From contig JYIP02000004.1 of NCBI GenBank assembly GCA_001051155.2, positions 3,404,383-3,468,382 of the forward strand: DNA of 64,000 nt, in the 5' to 3' direction. Both the position numbers and the translations under genes were made by a program. Shown in pieces: positions 46,057 to 58,502 of this stretch. Every line of letters begins with the position of its first letter. The stretch's first letter is position 1. Origin of the DNA: Chrysoporthe austroafricana. Lineage: Eukaryota; Ascomycota; Sordariomycetes; Diaporthales; Cryphonectriaceae. The notes under the pieces were generated by a model. The model ran no database searches and was not told the DNA's origin. It saw only the letters and a list, made by a program, of their open reading frames with translations.

Positions 46057-48456
46057 ATGATTACTATTTTTATTTACCTATTATAGCTAGCCGTATTGCC
46101 CTATCGTTATTACTTTTTATTATATTTTTGAATATTATTTTTAAGCATTAAGCTAGTACTATTATCAATTTCGCTTTACTTTGCTAAGCTTTCGTAAACC
46201 CGCAAAGACTATATTAATAAGGCTATTAATATTATTAAAATCAAAACGCATTACGCGATTATCAAGTTATATCCTTCTGTAAATGCCTTGCCGTAAGATT
46301 AAAATTAATAAGAAACGGTACGTTTAATTATACTTAATTTTTACGCAATACTATACCTTATATCCCAAGAAGAACTTTCCAAAATCTGCTGAAAAAGCAA
46401 GATTATACAATATGCTGAGTATATTTATAAGGCATCGCTTAAGGACTGCCTTTCCTTAAAAGGATATTAGTAAACTATATACTTGTATAATAGCGAAAGC
46501 CGTTTTTACCGTAATACTTACGTAACGAAAAACTATTTAAGCGATTTCTTTCGCTATTAAGAAGCTTATACAATAACCTTTCGTTAAGCGCTAATCAGTA
46601 AAGGTTATACCGATATAATAGACCGAAAGGTCGAATATAATATCTATATCCTTAATACCGAGCTAAGCAATAACGATATTAGTCGGCTGCTAATTACTGA
46701 AAAAGCTTAGGAGCTTATTTTACAGTATTTTATGCTATCGTAAATCGACCGTTCCAGCCCTATTTACAAAAGATAGGAACTTTATCCAAATACCCTTACC
46801 GGCGCGGATATTATTACGAGCAAGGATATAGATAACGAATTAACGGATAACTCTATTAAAAGAGCATCGCTTGAATTCATTTCGAATTCACTTACTATTC
46901 GTAATCCTATCTTTGCTTTATATATTCTATTAATAGCTTATTATATCTTATTTCCTATTATAATTTCGAAAGACGATCGCTTACGAGATAAGCGTAGCTA
47001 TTACATTAAAGATAAAGCGGGATAAACGATATTAAGCGGTTGCAATAACCTTACTAAAAAAGAAGTAAATGCCGTATGCTATATAGCCAATATAGCAGAA
47101 ATCGTTATAGTTTACGAATATAATCGTAATATAGCCCTTGCTGCTTGGAAGAAAATAGCTAAGAATATTAAGCCAGTCTTGGCCAAGCTTAAAGCTCCCG
47201 AGCCCATTATGCCAATCGCTAATTTAAGCCTATTTGCTATAATAAAGCGAAATTTTATAATGCTAGCCAAACGCTATCGAATTATAAACGATATTATCGA
47301 CCTGACCGAGAACGACTTACCGAATATAGCTAATCTATTAACTATACTAAATAGGGCTTCTCGAGCTAATATCAGTAGCATTTTGCTTTTACAAGCTATA
47401 TTTCGCGCTATTTTTGCTTTATCTATTAAATATAACCTTAAATCCAAAGCTATTAAAGCCGAAATCGCGGTATATTACTATACGCTAGCTTTTTATATAT
47501 CCAAGGAATATATATGCTATAATTTCATTTGGAAAGGCAATTTCGGTATTAACTATCCTTACGTTATTAACGGCTTCGCTATTTATAATAATATTAAGTT
47601 CGGTATTATCGGAATTTACGATAGTCGTATCCAGTATTTCTTCCTTTTTATTATAAGAGAATATATATACGAGTTCGTTATTTGGTTTCGCAACCTTAAT
47701 CCTATCGTTTTGTCCAACCAATCGGATTTATATTTCATTATAAACCAAATCTTCCGTTTCGAATACGATTTCAAAACTATCAAGATTGTCTTTACTAAAG
47801 ATAATATAGATTACGACTTTAATATTACTTTTCAGAAATAGGCTAACGAAAATAAAGATTATTTCAATACTGCTTAGTTTTTGCAATACCAAAATCGCAT
47901 AATAGATTTCAAGTCTTATATTCAAGCATATAAACTAATTAAAACCTTATAGCTTAATATTTATAACTATATTAATCTTTATAATTATATCGGAAAAAAA
48001 GAATTATTTGCTATATTCCCTTGCAATCTATTAAACCTTAAAGCTATTGCTAAAGCCCGGGAAATTATTCCCAATTAATAAATACCGCTATTATTTATCG
48101 ATATAATATTATTAGCAATATATAGTACTGCTTTCTTCCAATAATTTATAGACTTAGCTACTTATATTAAAGATTAATTACAATATCGCTATATAATAAT
48201 TATACGCAGCTATCGGCTTTATATGCCGATATATCCTATCGTAATTTTACCTTACATTCACTACTATTATACTTACTTAATATTCCATTATTTGAAAGCT
48301 ATACTTTCCATTAATATCCACAAGCAATTTTAATCTTTAATTATATCTATACTAAATACTTCGGCAGTAAATACGATTAAGCATTATCGAAATATACCTG
48401 GATATCGGCTAGCCTTATTATATATAAATACTATATATATCTATTTATTCCAGGCA
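46057..48456 (+). pseudogene. Extra long reading frame in element X, unknown function
   Basis: One plus-strand frame stays readable for up to about 800 codons between the chromodomain and the 3' LTR. It includes an uninterrupted 220-codon stretch (47,179-47,841), exceptional in sequence this AT-rich. The stops in the frame are almost all TAA or TAG, which C-to-T or G-to-A mutation makes from Gln or Trp codons, so the frame was probably open before RIP. From about 46,380 onward the reading is most protein-like. Several hydrophobic segments occur, for example IFALYILLIAYYILFPIII near 46,910. I recognise no domain. The start is uncertain: 46,057 is the first ATG, but the first 100 codons are weak. 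It could be an envelope-like, accessory or captured host gene. Confidence 0.6.
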
Positions 48457-48492
48457 TAAACCGATTGTAATAGAGGATTAATTCTAAGTTCT

Positions 48493-48600
48493 TGGCATAA
48501 GCAGGTTTTCTTTTAATTCCCGGCATGAGTATATTTGTTATTCAAATCCCTAGCATAAGTACGTTTACTTATTAGGACTCTAGCATAAGTCGGCTTTATA
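48493..48600 (+). repeat. About 30-bp tandem repeat before the X 3' LTR
   Basis: Four copies of a unit beginning GGCATAAGT-like text at 48,493, 48,521, 48,551 and 48,581 (spacing 28, 30, 30); a weaker fifth is near 48,452. Confidence 0.65.
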
Positions 48601-48760
48601 AAACGATTATTATTTCCTATATGATTTCCTTTATCCAATAATACCGTTATGCTTTTCCTTGCCGTATAACCTAGAGTTCTATTATATCGTATTACCGCTA
48701 TCCAAGATATTTCTAACGGTTAGCTTCCTTTATAGACAAAGGTTATAAGGGGCTAGCAAT

Positions 48761-48967
48761 TGATAGCAAAACCTATAAACGAAATGAATTCGTAATGAAT
48801 TCGCCTAGTAAATCTATAGTAAATCTCTTAGTAAATACGCAATGAATTTACTAGGTAAATGCTATACCCTTACCGGGAGGCCTATATAATGCCTTAATAG
48901 GCTTTAGCGTAATTTACTTTTTTGGGAAAACTATGCTTTATAATATATTTTAGTACGTTTACTATTA
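48761..48967 (+). repeat. 3' LTR of element X
   Basis: 207 bp matching 38,312-38,518, followed by the target duplication GTTTT. Confidence 0.9.
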
Positions 48968-48972
48968 GTTTT

Positions 48973-49700
48973 TAATCGAATTAAGCAAATATTATTTTTA
49001 TTAATAAAAAATCAATTATTTTAATTATATAATAAAACTAAGCAAGATTAATATATAGAAAAATAAAATCTAAGTAATAAAAGAATAGCTTATATTAAAA
49101 AAAACTAAAAAAGTTAAAGTATTCTTTAATTATATTAATTTTTATTAATAATTTATCCGAAACTATAGCAAAATTATATATTTTCTTACGGATCTTACGA
49201 AAAAAAATCGAAAATTCGAATAGATATAAAAAGTACAAAAAGCATTTAACGAAATCAAAAAAACGAATAATATCAAAACTTATACTTTGCAAAGCAAACC
49301 CAAATAAGCTATTTGAAATCGAAACCGATATATCAAATTATGCATTCGGGAAATAACTTGGTTAACAAAACGATTAAGAGCGTTTCAGGATCGTAAGCAA
49401 TTTTTCAAAGAAATTGAATAGCCCGGAACTCAATTACGGCATTCCAGATAAAAAATTAATAGCGATTATAAAAGCATTCGAAAAATAACAATATTATTTA
49501 ATCGGAATCAAATATTAAATTATAATGCATTCGGATTATAAAAACTTAATAATATTTATAATAATAAAAGTCCTGAATAAATAATAAATCAGATAAGCAA
49601 AATTCTTTTTATAATTCGATTTAAAAATTATTTATTATAAAAGATTTGAAAACGGCAAAGCGAATGTATTTAGCAAATAATTAAACTATTAAGATATAAA
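48973..49700 (+). pseudogene. G1 RT end and RNase H, continuing after X
   Basis: The frame resumes as Ile-Glu-Leu-Ser-Lys, typical of the Gypsy RT thumb, in phase with 38,311 once X and one GTTTT are removed. The following RNase H is heavily degraded. Confidence 0.7.
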
Positions 49701-50159
49701 ACTTAAAGAATTTCAGAATATTTTCCGATAGGATAAAAATAGCAATTTTATAAACGAAATTAGAAAACTTAATATAATTATTAAGATTTCCAATAACGGA
49801 AAGAAATCAGAAAATATAATTATGAAAAAGCAAGACAAATATATCAGAAATATATATAGTGCATTCGCATACGGCTATTAAGGAATGAGAATTATATACG
49901 AAAAAATTAAAAGATATTAAAACTTTCTAGAATTAAAAAAAAAGAATCGAAACGATTTTATAAAAATGCAATAGCTATAAGAAAAACAAAATTGAATATT
50001 ATAAGCCTTATAAATTATTCTAATTATTCTTTATTCCAGAAATAATTTAGCAATCTATTAGCTAGGATTTTATTATTAAGCTACTTCTTTTATGAAAATC
50101 CTTAATTAAAATATAATATAATAATATTTTAATAATAATTTGCAAATTAAGCAAATATA

Positions 50160-50540
50160 TTTATTTCCTATTATATAAAGAGAGCAGTATAATAGAAAAC
50201 CTTGCATATATATTTTTCAGAATAGTTATAGCTAATTATAATATACTTAAAGAAATTATTTCCGATAAAATTAAGAAATTTATATTAAATTTCTAAACTT
50301 TATTTATAAAACTATTCGGAATTCAATAAAAGATATTCATAGCATTTTACTTATAAACAAATAAATAAACGGAATAAATAAATCAAATTATTAAATAATA
50401 CTTATAATATTATATAAATTGTAAATAAAATAATTGAATCGATTTATTATTACTAATACAATTTGCATATAATAATATAAATATAAATACAATTAAAAAA
50501 TTACTATTCTATATACTTTACGGCTATAATTTAATAGCAT
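50160..50540 (+). pseudogene. G1 integrase core remnant
   Basis: Degraded integrase core: an NQIIK-like run near 50,385 and LIQFAYNNINI near 50,455 match the end of the Gypsy integrase domain. The better preserved counterpart is in G3 at about 60,116-60,307 on the minus strand. Confidence 0.65.
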
Positions 50541-50924
50541 ATTATAACGAATTATTAAAAGCAAATATAGAAATAGCAAAAAAACTAATCCGAAAAATTA
50601 AGAAAATCTAAAAAGAATTTCAAAAAAAGCTAAAGTTTATACAAAAAAGAATAATAAAATATACTAATTCCAAAAAAATTAAAGGATTAATCTTATAAGA
50701 AAAAGATAAAATCTATTTTATTTGACAAAAAAAAATATTAAAATAATAAAACCTTCTTATTCGTTAAATTATAAGAAACTTAGCTTATTCAAAATTTTAA
50801 GAAAAATTTCGGATATTAATTTCGAATTTGCATTACCTTATAGAATAAGAATTTACTCAGTATTTCATATTTCGCTTTTCAAGCCAATATTCAAAATAGC
50901 CTAAATAAATAAATTAATATAAAT

Positions 50925-51107
50925 CGAAACTTACGAACTAGAATACGAAATCGAACGAATTTTCAAATATTAAAACTTAATTAAATATAAAAAATACTTA
51001 ATCAAATAGAAAGGGTATTATTCGAACGAAAATAGCTAAGAACCAATCAGTAATCTGGTTAATGCGCAATAAATATTCGAAAAATATTAGAGAAAATAAT
51101 TAATTAA
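50925..51107 (+). pseudogene. G1 chromodomain
   Basis: Reads ETYELEYEIERIFKY, then KKYLIK, a stop, and KGYYSNENS, a chromodomain with TGG changed to TAG. It ends within about ten bases of the convergent antisense frame at 51,108. Confidence 0.75.
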
Positions 51108-51655
51108 TTAGCCAGAAGGATAATTGAAAAGATCCGGTATAATCTTATACCCAGAAGCTAAATTAATAGCAAACCAATTGATATCGGAACCAAAATGCTA
51201 TAAAATAATATCTAGATTAAAACTTTTAAGAAAAAGACTTTTAAAAACCAAAACTTCTATAGCGTAACGCTCGGCCTCGGCTTTACGGCGCTCCCTTTCG
51301 GCTTTTTCCAATTCCAACCATTTCAATTTTTCGATATTATCGATATTATAACGGATAGCCCGTATTATCTTTTTATACTATATGCATTTTTATCAATGCA
51401 AGCAGAATACTTTCTCTTTTATAGCTTTTAGCTCGTTTTCCAATTTCTGATATTAATAAGCTATTTTGCGAAGCTTATCCGAAATAACTCTTAAAATATC
51501 GTATCGAGAACGATTAAGCTGTATATATTCCGAATAATAAAAGGAATTACTTTCTAAAACCTAATAATTAGAAATACTGCAACTTTCGCAAAACGAATAA
51601 GAAAGTATTTGCATAATGCGTTGCAAAATCGCTTCTAAGAAAGAGTTACAATATT
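51108..51655 (-). pseudogene. Antisense coiled-coil reading frame in G1
   Basis: Minus-strand frame of about 180 codons between pol and the 3' LTR, interrupted only by a few TAA/TAG. It reads an N-terminal segment, then KLENELKAIKEKVF, then EKAERERRKAEAERYAI, and ends Tyr-Pro-Ser-Gly-stop at 51,108. Heptad-like Leu/Ile spacing with many Glu/Lys suggests a coiled coil. A homologous frame with the same ending lies in G3 at about 58,660-59,203, also opposite to pol. Function unknown; proteins of this type are often seen next to fungal Gypsy elements. Confidence 0.65.
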
Positions 51656-51794
51656 AAGTTTTAATTAAACGAATAAAACGAGTTTTCTATATTCAGCCCG
51701 ATATTCCGATTAAGAAAGAGAAAGTATAAGACGGGTATTAATAAAAGGCCTTATAGGAAATTATTAAAGATAATAATTTATAAGAAAGAGATAA

Positions 51795-52198
51795 TATTAT
51801 AATTCAATAAAGGATTGAGGTATGCAAAAAGGAAAAAAGCTAGCTAAATACTTTACTTTTAAATTTACCCGAAAAAGATTCTATAACCTCTTATATAACC
51901 CAGAATTAAAGTTAAATAAAATAAGGATTATTAAATAAACTAACGATTTAAAAATAAAAAAGCTAAATATATAAAAATAAGCTATTTATTAAATAAATTA
52001 CTATAGCTCTTTAATTATAAATTTAAATACTATTTGGATTTTATAATACTTTTAAGTAATAGCCTTTTAAGCTTATAAACCTTGCAATTATTTTATTAAA
52101 CGTATTCCGGTATTTAAAGCTATATTTAATACCGTTTTTGCTAGCATAAACCCTTTAACTTTACAATTTATTTTAGGATTATTATAGCATTTATAATA
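51795..52198 (+). repeat. 3' LTR of Gypsy G1
   Basis: 404 bp matching 34,298-34,700, followed by target duplication TTTAT (52,199-52,203). Confidence 0.85.
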
Positions 52199-53633
52199 TT
52201 TATCCAGATTTTATCCTTTTTAAGCGCTAGCTTAGCTTTATTAAAATCTATAAGCGCGTTTTTAATAAGCTTTATTTTTAGTTTCGTATGCAATTATACT
52301 TTCTGGAATTTCTTTTCTTCTTTAACTGAAAATTAAAAAGTTATTAATATTAGAATATTGTTTATTTGCATACTTATTAAAGCAAATAAATTATCGTTCG
52401 TAATTAATAAATACGGGTTATATATTGAAAAAGCTATTTTAAGTTCCGTTTAATAATAAGCTTAATACGTTATAAACTAGTAAATATTTATTTTAATAAT
52501 GCTATAAAAGGGCTTAATAACCCGTATAATTATGCTTTTAAAATATTTTCTTTCCAGTTTTACCGGCAATTTAATTAAAATAGTTTTAAAAAAGTTAATT
52601 TAAGATTAAAAGTATATTTATATAATATTTCGCAGCTTTATTCGTATTGCATTATTTTATATTAATATTGGCGCAATAGTTAAAATTAAGCGCTAGCTTA
52701 TATGCTAAATTATTGGAAATTAGATTAAAATAGCTTTTTTGCCATTATCGTTATAGCTTTAAATAATTAAATAAGATTTCTTATAAAGCTTTTTAGTTTT
52801 ATCTTTAATTTTACGAACTATTTACAAATAAAACAAATGCTTTCTGTTATACTTAACTTTATTATAGCGTTCGAAACTGAAAATATTACGGCTAATTAAA
52901 TTATTAATCTCTTTTAAATTTAATTTTTCGAATAACAAGCTTGAAATCGTAATAGTTCTATTAATATATAGCTTAATAACCAGTTTATATATTATGCATT
53001 CTTTATTTATTAAGAAGGCTTTTGCCGTTATAATATTAACTATAATAGCAAGTAAAGTATTTTTTAGCTTATTTTTCGAATTAATAGAATATCTTCTTTT
53101 TTATAGCTAAAGATTTTAGCATATAGCAGTATATTACTTATTAAGCAATAAATAAATTATAATATAATTTCTATTTTCGTTATTTTCAAATTAAGCTTTA
53201 TTTATACTTTTTTCGTTTTCTTATTAATCCTTATAATATAGCTATATAACTATTAATTTAAAAACCGTAAATTTATTAATTATATCGATAGTTATATTAT
53301 AGTTATTAATAGTTAAAACTTTATACGAGCTTTGCTATTTTTCTTTCTCTTTTTATACCCGAATTTCACTTTATAATAGCAATGCCAAAATAGTTTTAAT
53401 AAAAGGTTTATTTTATATATTTAATATATTATTAATTCGGCGCTTTGCTATTATCTTTCGAAAAGCTGCTATTGCTTTTCGAATAGCTTTAGCGCATTTT
53501 ACAATCGTAAAAAATAAAAGAGAATCGAAAAATATTCGAAAATAAATTCTGAAAACGAATAACGTTAAAACTAATTTATTAAAACTAGCTATATCGTTTA
53601 CGGCTTTAATAGCTATTTGTAAAATTACATTAG
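52199..53633 (-). mobile_element. Ty1/Copia fragment, upstream part (RT region)
   Basis: Minus-strand reading near 52,360-52,560 contains Ile-Lys-Pro-Phe-Tyr-Ser-Ile and YNPYLLITNDNLFALISMQ, which match Copia RT (Leu-Ile-x-x-Asp-Asp-x-Phe and following). This is the part expected directly upstream of the RNase H fragment at 33,331-34,297, so both are one Copia element split by G1. Further upstream (52,600-53,633) is degraded coding sequence of the same strand without a clear motif. It is truncated by the second X copy. Confidence 0.75.
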
Positions 53634-53842
53634 CTAATAGTAAAACCTATAAACGTAATAAATTTATAATGGATTCGCTTAGTAAATCTATAATAAATCC
53701 CTTAATAAATACGCAATAAATTTATTAAATAAATGCTATACCTTTATCGAAAGGCTTATATAATGCCTTAATAAGCTTTTAGCATAATTTACTTTCTTAA
53801 GAAAACTATGCTTTATAATATATTTTAATATATTTACTATTA
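53634..53842 (+). repeat. 5' LTR of X2
   Basis: 209 bp, TAATAG...CTATTA, the C-to-T form of the X LTR ends. Confidence 0.8.
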
Positions 53843-55535
53843 ATTAATAATTACGCTTTATACGCTTTTATTACATAATCGGGTTTCGATTATTAGCTTT
53901 ATAAAGCAATAGCTCTTATAGAAATATCGGTTTTATAAAATAACGGCTTCTATAAAAATATCGGCTTTATAAAGTATCGGCTTTTATAAAAATATCGGTT
54001 TTATAAAATATCGGCTTTTATAGAAATAACGTTTCTATAAGAAATATTATAATTATTTATCGATAATTTATTGCTAATTTATTATAATAACTATTAGCAA
54101 TAATATTTTATTATTGTAGCTTATTAATTATATCGAAATTAAGTATTCCGCTTAAATATATAAGTTTATATAAGCTTTGAACGATTTTAAAAAGAAAGAT
54201 TGGGTTATATTGGATATTAAGATCTTTTTCGAAATTGCGTACGTTTTCGTTAATTGGAAATTTTTGGCCGATCGATACGAAAAGGCAAAGCAGAATTCTA
54301 AGAAAACCAATATACTTTTGCAGAAAGCAAAAGTATAAGTAATCAAGCAAAGATAGCCTTTATTGCTTAAGCAATAAATTTAAGAAAGAAGAAAGTCGAA
54401 TTTCGATAAGAATTTATTTCAATAAATAAAAGAAAATAATACGTTTTAAGAAAATTTCTTTAAATATCGCAAACTTTAATAGCTTGCCGAAACGATAATA
54501 GAAGAAAAGCGATAATAAATGCTTATAAAAATAAATGAAAGCGAAAATACTTTTCGATTTAATAATTCGGAAAATCCGTTAGAAAAATTAATTTAATAAT
54601 AATTTATCGAAAATCGAAAGCATTATATGCTTAAATATATTAATATTAATAGCAGAATTAAATATATTTATTTATTATAATATTTAACTGAAAATTCAAA
54701 TTTTAGATTTATTAATAAATCCAGGAATTTTTCAATTATAATAAGAAAAATAAATAAAAGCAAAAGAAAATAACTAATTCCAGGAAATAAGCGCATTTTT
54801 TTTTTTAATAGGAATTCAGAATCGGAATGCTTTTAAATAAAGTTCTATTATAGCTATTTTAGCTAATTTTATAAACTTTATAATAGAAAATATATTAATA
54901 CTCTAATCGGATTTATCGGATTATCCGTAATTTTTCAGAAAAGAAAATTATAAGAAAAAAAGATTAGATAAAAGAAAATCGAATAATTGTATTATTATCT
55001 TTTAGAAATACCCGATCCTTTCTTTCTTAATTATTGGCTTATTAGATTAGTTTTTATAGTAATTCGAAATGAAAGCAATTTACCGAAATGGCTTTATTTC
55101 GAAAAAAGCAATACGTATTAAGTTTAAGAAAATATTCCGATTATAATAAACTTTTAATATATAAGCGTTTCAATCGAAACTTATTAAAGAACCCTTTCCC
55201 GTTTCAGCTGCGAAATATTATGCTAGCGATAGATATCGCTTTATTAAATTAATATTTCTTAATATTAAAGAATATATCCGGCAAATATTTATATTAAAAG
55301 CAGGAAATTAATTAAACTAAAGATTATTTTCGAGTTTTAAGCCAAATATTGAAATTAACCTTAATTTCTAAGAAAAACTAATCGGTAAGCTAGATAAATT
55401 ACCGGATTTATTAAATTCTAGCAATAATAAAAGTAATAGTTTTCGAAATTTATTATTCGGCTATAAGCAATTCAAAGATTTTCGAGCATATCGATTTGAT
55501 TTATTTGAATTTATAGCATTGCCCGTTAGTATTAA
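53634..55535 (+). mobile_element. Second copy of element X, truncated (X2)
   Basis: Starts with a 209-bp LTR (53,634-53,842) related to those of X, followed by the 17-bp repeat leader and the same gag-like region as X 38,519-40,210, more heavily AT-shifted. It is interrupted at 55,535 by G2, at the point equivalent to X 40,210. Its remainder is outside the window or hidden behind G2/G3. Confidence 0.85.
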
Positions 55536-55975
55536 TGTTATAACCCGGCAAAAAGACCCGGAATATATAATACGAAAAGAGAATTAAGTTAAATACTTTA
55601 CTTATAACTTTATTTAAGAAAGCTTTATAAGCATTTATATAATTAAGGGTTAGAGTTAGTCCGGATCGATAGGATCGATATCGATCCAGAAAGATCGATA
55701 AACTCGATAGAAAAGCTTATTAATTTAAAACTGAAAAGCTAGATATATAAAGACAAAATATCTATTAAATAAATTATTATAGCTTTTCAGTCGTAAATTT
55801 AAATATTACTTAAACCCTATTATATATCCTAATAATAGCTATATTAGCTTATAAATATTGCGAATTTTTGTTAAATAAGTTTCCGGTATTTAAAGCTATA
55901 CTTAATACCGCTTTTGCTAGTATAAACCCTTTTAACTTTATAATTTATTTTAGAATTATTGCAGCATTTATAATA
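55536..55975 (+). repeat. 5' LTR of Gypsy G2
   Basis: 440 bp, TGTTATAA...TTATAATA ends. It contains the perfect 16-bp palindrome GGATCGATATCGATCC at 55,672-55,687, absent from G1. Confidence 0.8.
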
Positions 55976-58038
55976 TTTTTACGACTTTTATTTAAGAACG
56001 GTTTAATATATATTCCTTAAGCAATACCGGAAATATAATAGCGCCTTAAATCTTATCTTCTTTTAGCTATTAAGCTTTTCAGGAAAAAACCTTAATTATC
56101 TTTATTAACGAATAGCTTTAGTAACAAAATATAGCCCTATACTAGCAATTTAAAAAAATCAAGAATAAAGTTTTCTGCTTTAATGCTTTCTAGCAAATTA
56201 AGGCTTTCAAGCTTAATAAACTTAAGCCTTATAATAGAATGCAATAATAAAAAAAGAATTCAGTATTTAGAAAATAGAAATACTTATGCTAAATATTACG
56301 TTCGAAAAAATAATATTGCAAAATAAGCAATTAAATAACCTATTAACCCTTATATTTGAAAAGGAACGCTTTACGGAAATAAAAGAAATAATTATTTAAA
56401 ATATAAAGCAGAAATATTCAAAATGCAATAACTGGATATTTAAGCATATAAAGGTTAAGCATTTTATTTACGGGCTTATATTATAAGAACTCTTCCAAAG
56501 CATCTCGTTCTAAAATAGCGAATATAAATTTTAAGAAAATAGAAAGATTAATTACTTATACTTTTATTATTATAAACTTGCTTAAATATGCTATATTTAT
56601 TATAATTGCTAGATATATTTTAACGAGAAAGTTAAATATAATTGGTTTCCAATTAAGGAATAGGATTAATTGATCTAACTTATTCTGGAATCCCGAAAAA
56701 AATACAGAAAAGTCTTGTATATTGAAAATAATAATGCTTATATCGGACTATTCGATAACTATCCGTAGAAATGCATTTAAAAAAAAACAATATAAGAGCA
56801 ATGCTATATTATAGCATATTCTATTTATATGCAAAACAAAGCTAAAAAATAATATCGATTGCAAAAGGCTAAGAAAGCAAAGCAATATAGCTAAAGCTAA
56901 ATACGAAAGCTAATAAAGCAAATAGCGAAAAAAGCTTAAAATATTTTAAAAGGGAAAGATTTCTTGTAATAGAATAATAGCCGATCGGGATTACGAAATC
57001 CTTATACGCAATTACGAAAGAAAACGAAAAGCATATTATATTAAACGCATATATTAACGGGTAACGATACGGCGCATTTTTGGATAATAGCGCATAAAGA
57101 AATTTTATTTTGCTAGAAATCGTTAATAAAGAACGAATTCTCTGGATATAGAAAAAAAATCCTTATAAATTCAATATTATAAAAAGAAAAGCGATTGCAT
57201 ATAATTTTAATATAATCGATATAAAAACTAATTATTTATTTATTTCGATCTAAAGCTTTATAATAGATATTATTTTCAATATTATAAATATAGCATAATA
57301 TAAATTGATTTTAAGAATATTTTAGCTTAAAAAGCATAATTTTCAAATCGATTGGATTACTAGTTAAATTTTATAAGAATAAGCTATATTTATTAAAAAG
57401 GTTATAATTAACGGAAAAGGGAAAATCCTAATTATTAAAGATAATATTAAGAATATACGCTTAAATAAGCTTAAATATATTTTTAAAGCAAACGGATTTG
57501 CTAAAGGATAAGGAAAAGTTATAAATATTTCGAACTTATAAATATAAATTAAAGACAAATTAGAAATTTAAGCGATTAGCGATTAATAGAAAGCTAATTT
57601 AATATAAAGCATTATAAAGCTATATAGATTATAGAACTATAAGGAAATACCGCTTCCGAAATAATAAATATAAAGAGATTACGGGCAAAAGTTCGGGCTA
57701 ATATGCAATAAATACCCGAAATTACCGGAAATTAAGCCCCGAAAATAACGATAAAAAGCAAGCGAAACGAAATACGCTTAATAGTATTTTTTATTCTTCT
57801 AAATTTTAAAAAACGAAAAAAAACTGCTATTTGAATTTAAGAATATACTTAAAGAATATTACGAATCCAAGAAATTATAGCAAAAGAAATTCGATATTAG
57901 CTTATTAGAATACAGCCTTTTTAATTATAAGATTTTACTAAAAGAAAGGATAAAACTGTAAAATTACTCTATTTACAAGCTCGATTAAACAAAACTCGAA
58001 ATATTCAAAGAATATATTAACGAAAACTTAAAGAAAAG
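55536..58038 (+). mobile_element. Gypsy G2, gag-deleted and truncated
   Basis: Begins TGTTATAACCC (5' LTR 55,536-55,975, 440 bp) after ATTAA (55,531-55,535), a candidate target duplication. The second half of its LTR matches G1; the first half differs. The internal leader matches G1 to about 34,955, then jumps to sequence equivalent to about 36,040, so gag and the zinc knuckle are missing. Protease-region sequence follows to the start of RT, where G3 cuts it at 58,038. Confidence 0.8.
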
Positions 58039-58502
58039 TATTATAAACGCCGAAATAATCCTAAGATAACTGTAAAGTCGAAAGGTTTATGCTAATAAGA
58101 GCGGTACTAAATATAAGCTTTAAATACTGAAATACGTTTATTGAATATCGCAATATTTACAAATCTTAAATAACTATTAATAGTAAGGTCCGATTGATAT
58201 TTAAATTGATAATTAAAGAGCTATTATTATCTATATAATAAATATCTAATCCTTATATACCCGGCTTTTCAGTCTTGGATCTAGCAGCTCTAGAGCAAAT
58301 CTTTAGATCCTAGATCAAGCGGCTCTAGGATAAATCCCCAGATCCTGGATCTAGCAGCTCTGGGACAGATCTTCAGATCCTAGTATTTATAACCCTATCC
58401 CTGAATTATATAAGCAGGAATAAAGGGGTTTGCGGGTAAAGCCGTAAGCAGAACGTATATTCGTTTTTCTTGCACGCCCTGTTTTATTATTAAGTTATAA
58501 TA
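58039..58502 (-). repeat. 3' LTR of Gypsy G3
   Basis: 464 bp with TATTATAA/TTATAATA-type ends like G1, but a distinct, less AT-rich interior that includes a tandem repeat. Confidence 0.8.
58276..58380. repeat. Three 35-bp tandem repeats in the G3 LTR
   Basis: Units at 58,276-58,310, 58,311-58,345 and 58,346-58,380, each ending CAGATCC or TAGATCC and sharing GGATCTAGCAGCTCT-like text. Exact 35-bp period, no spacers. Confidence 0.9.

Larger units (their letters stand above)
38312..48967 (+). mobile_element. Nested 10.7-kb Ty3/Gypsy element X with 207-bp LTRs
   Basis: Complete element inserted in the RT of G1. LTRs at 38,312-38,518 and 48,761-48,967 are both exactly 207 bp, begin TGATAG and end CTATCA or its C-to-T form. 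GTTTT flanks both sides (38,307-38,311 and 48,968-48,972). Plus-strand coding order is a large unrecognised gag-like region (about 38,800-41,500), protease, RT, integrase, chromodomain, then an extra long open frame before the 3' LTR. All are interrupted by TAA/TAG. The element is long for a Gypsy with such short LTRs. Confidence 0.9.
34298..52198 (+). mobile_element. Ty3/Gypsy LTR retrotransposon G1, split by element X
   Basis: Two direct LTRs (34,298-34,700 and 51,795-52,198) enclose gag, zinc knuckle, protease, reverse transcriptase, RNase H, integrase and a chromodomain, all on the plus strand and all inactivated by stops. Flanking TTTAT occurs at 34,293-34,297 and 52,199-52,203, a clean 5-bp target duplication. 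Removing X (38,312-48,967 plus one copy of its duplication) leaves about 7.2 kb and rejoins the reverse-transcriptase frame exactly. The LTR ends form a short inverted repeat (TATTATAA at the start, TTATAATA at the end), consistent with original TG...CA termini changed by C-to-T mutation. Confidence 0.9.

Noticed and set aside
58276..58380. CRISPR-like regular repeat
   Set aside because: Three contiguous 35-bp units without spacers in an LTR of a eukaryotic element; an LTR tandem repeat, not a CRISPR array.
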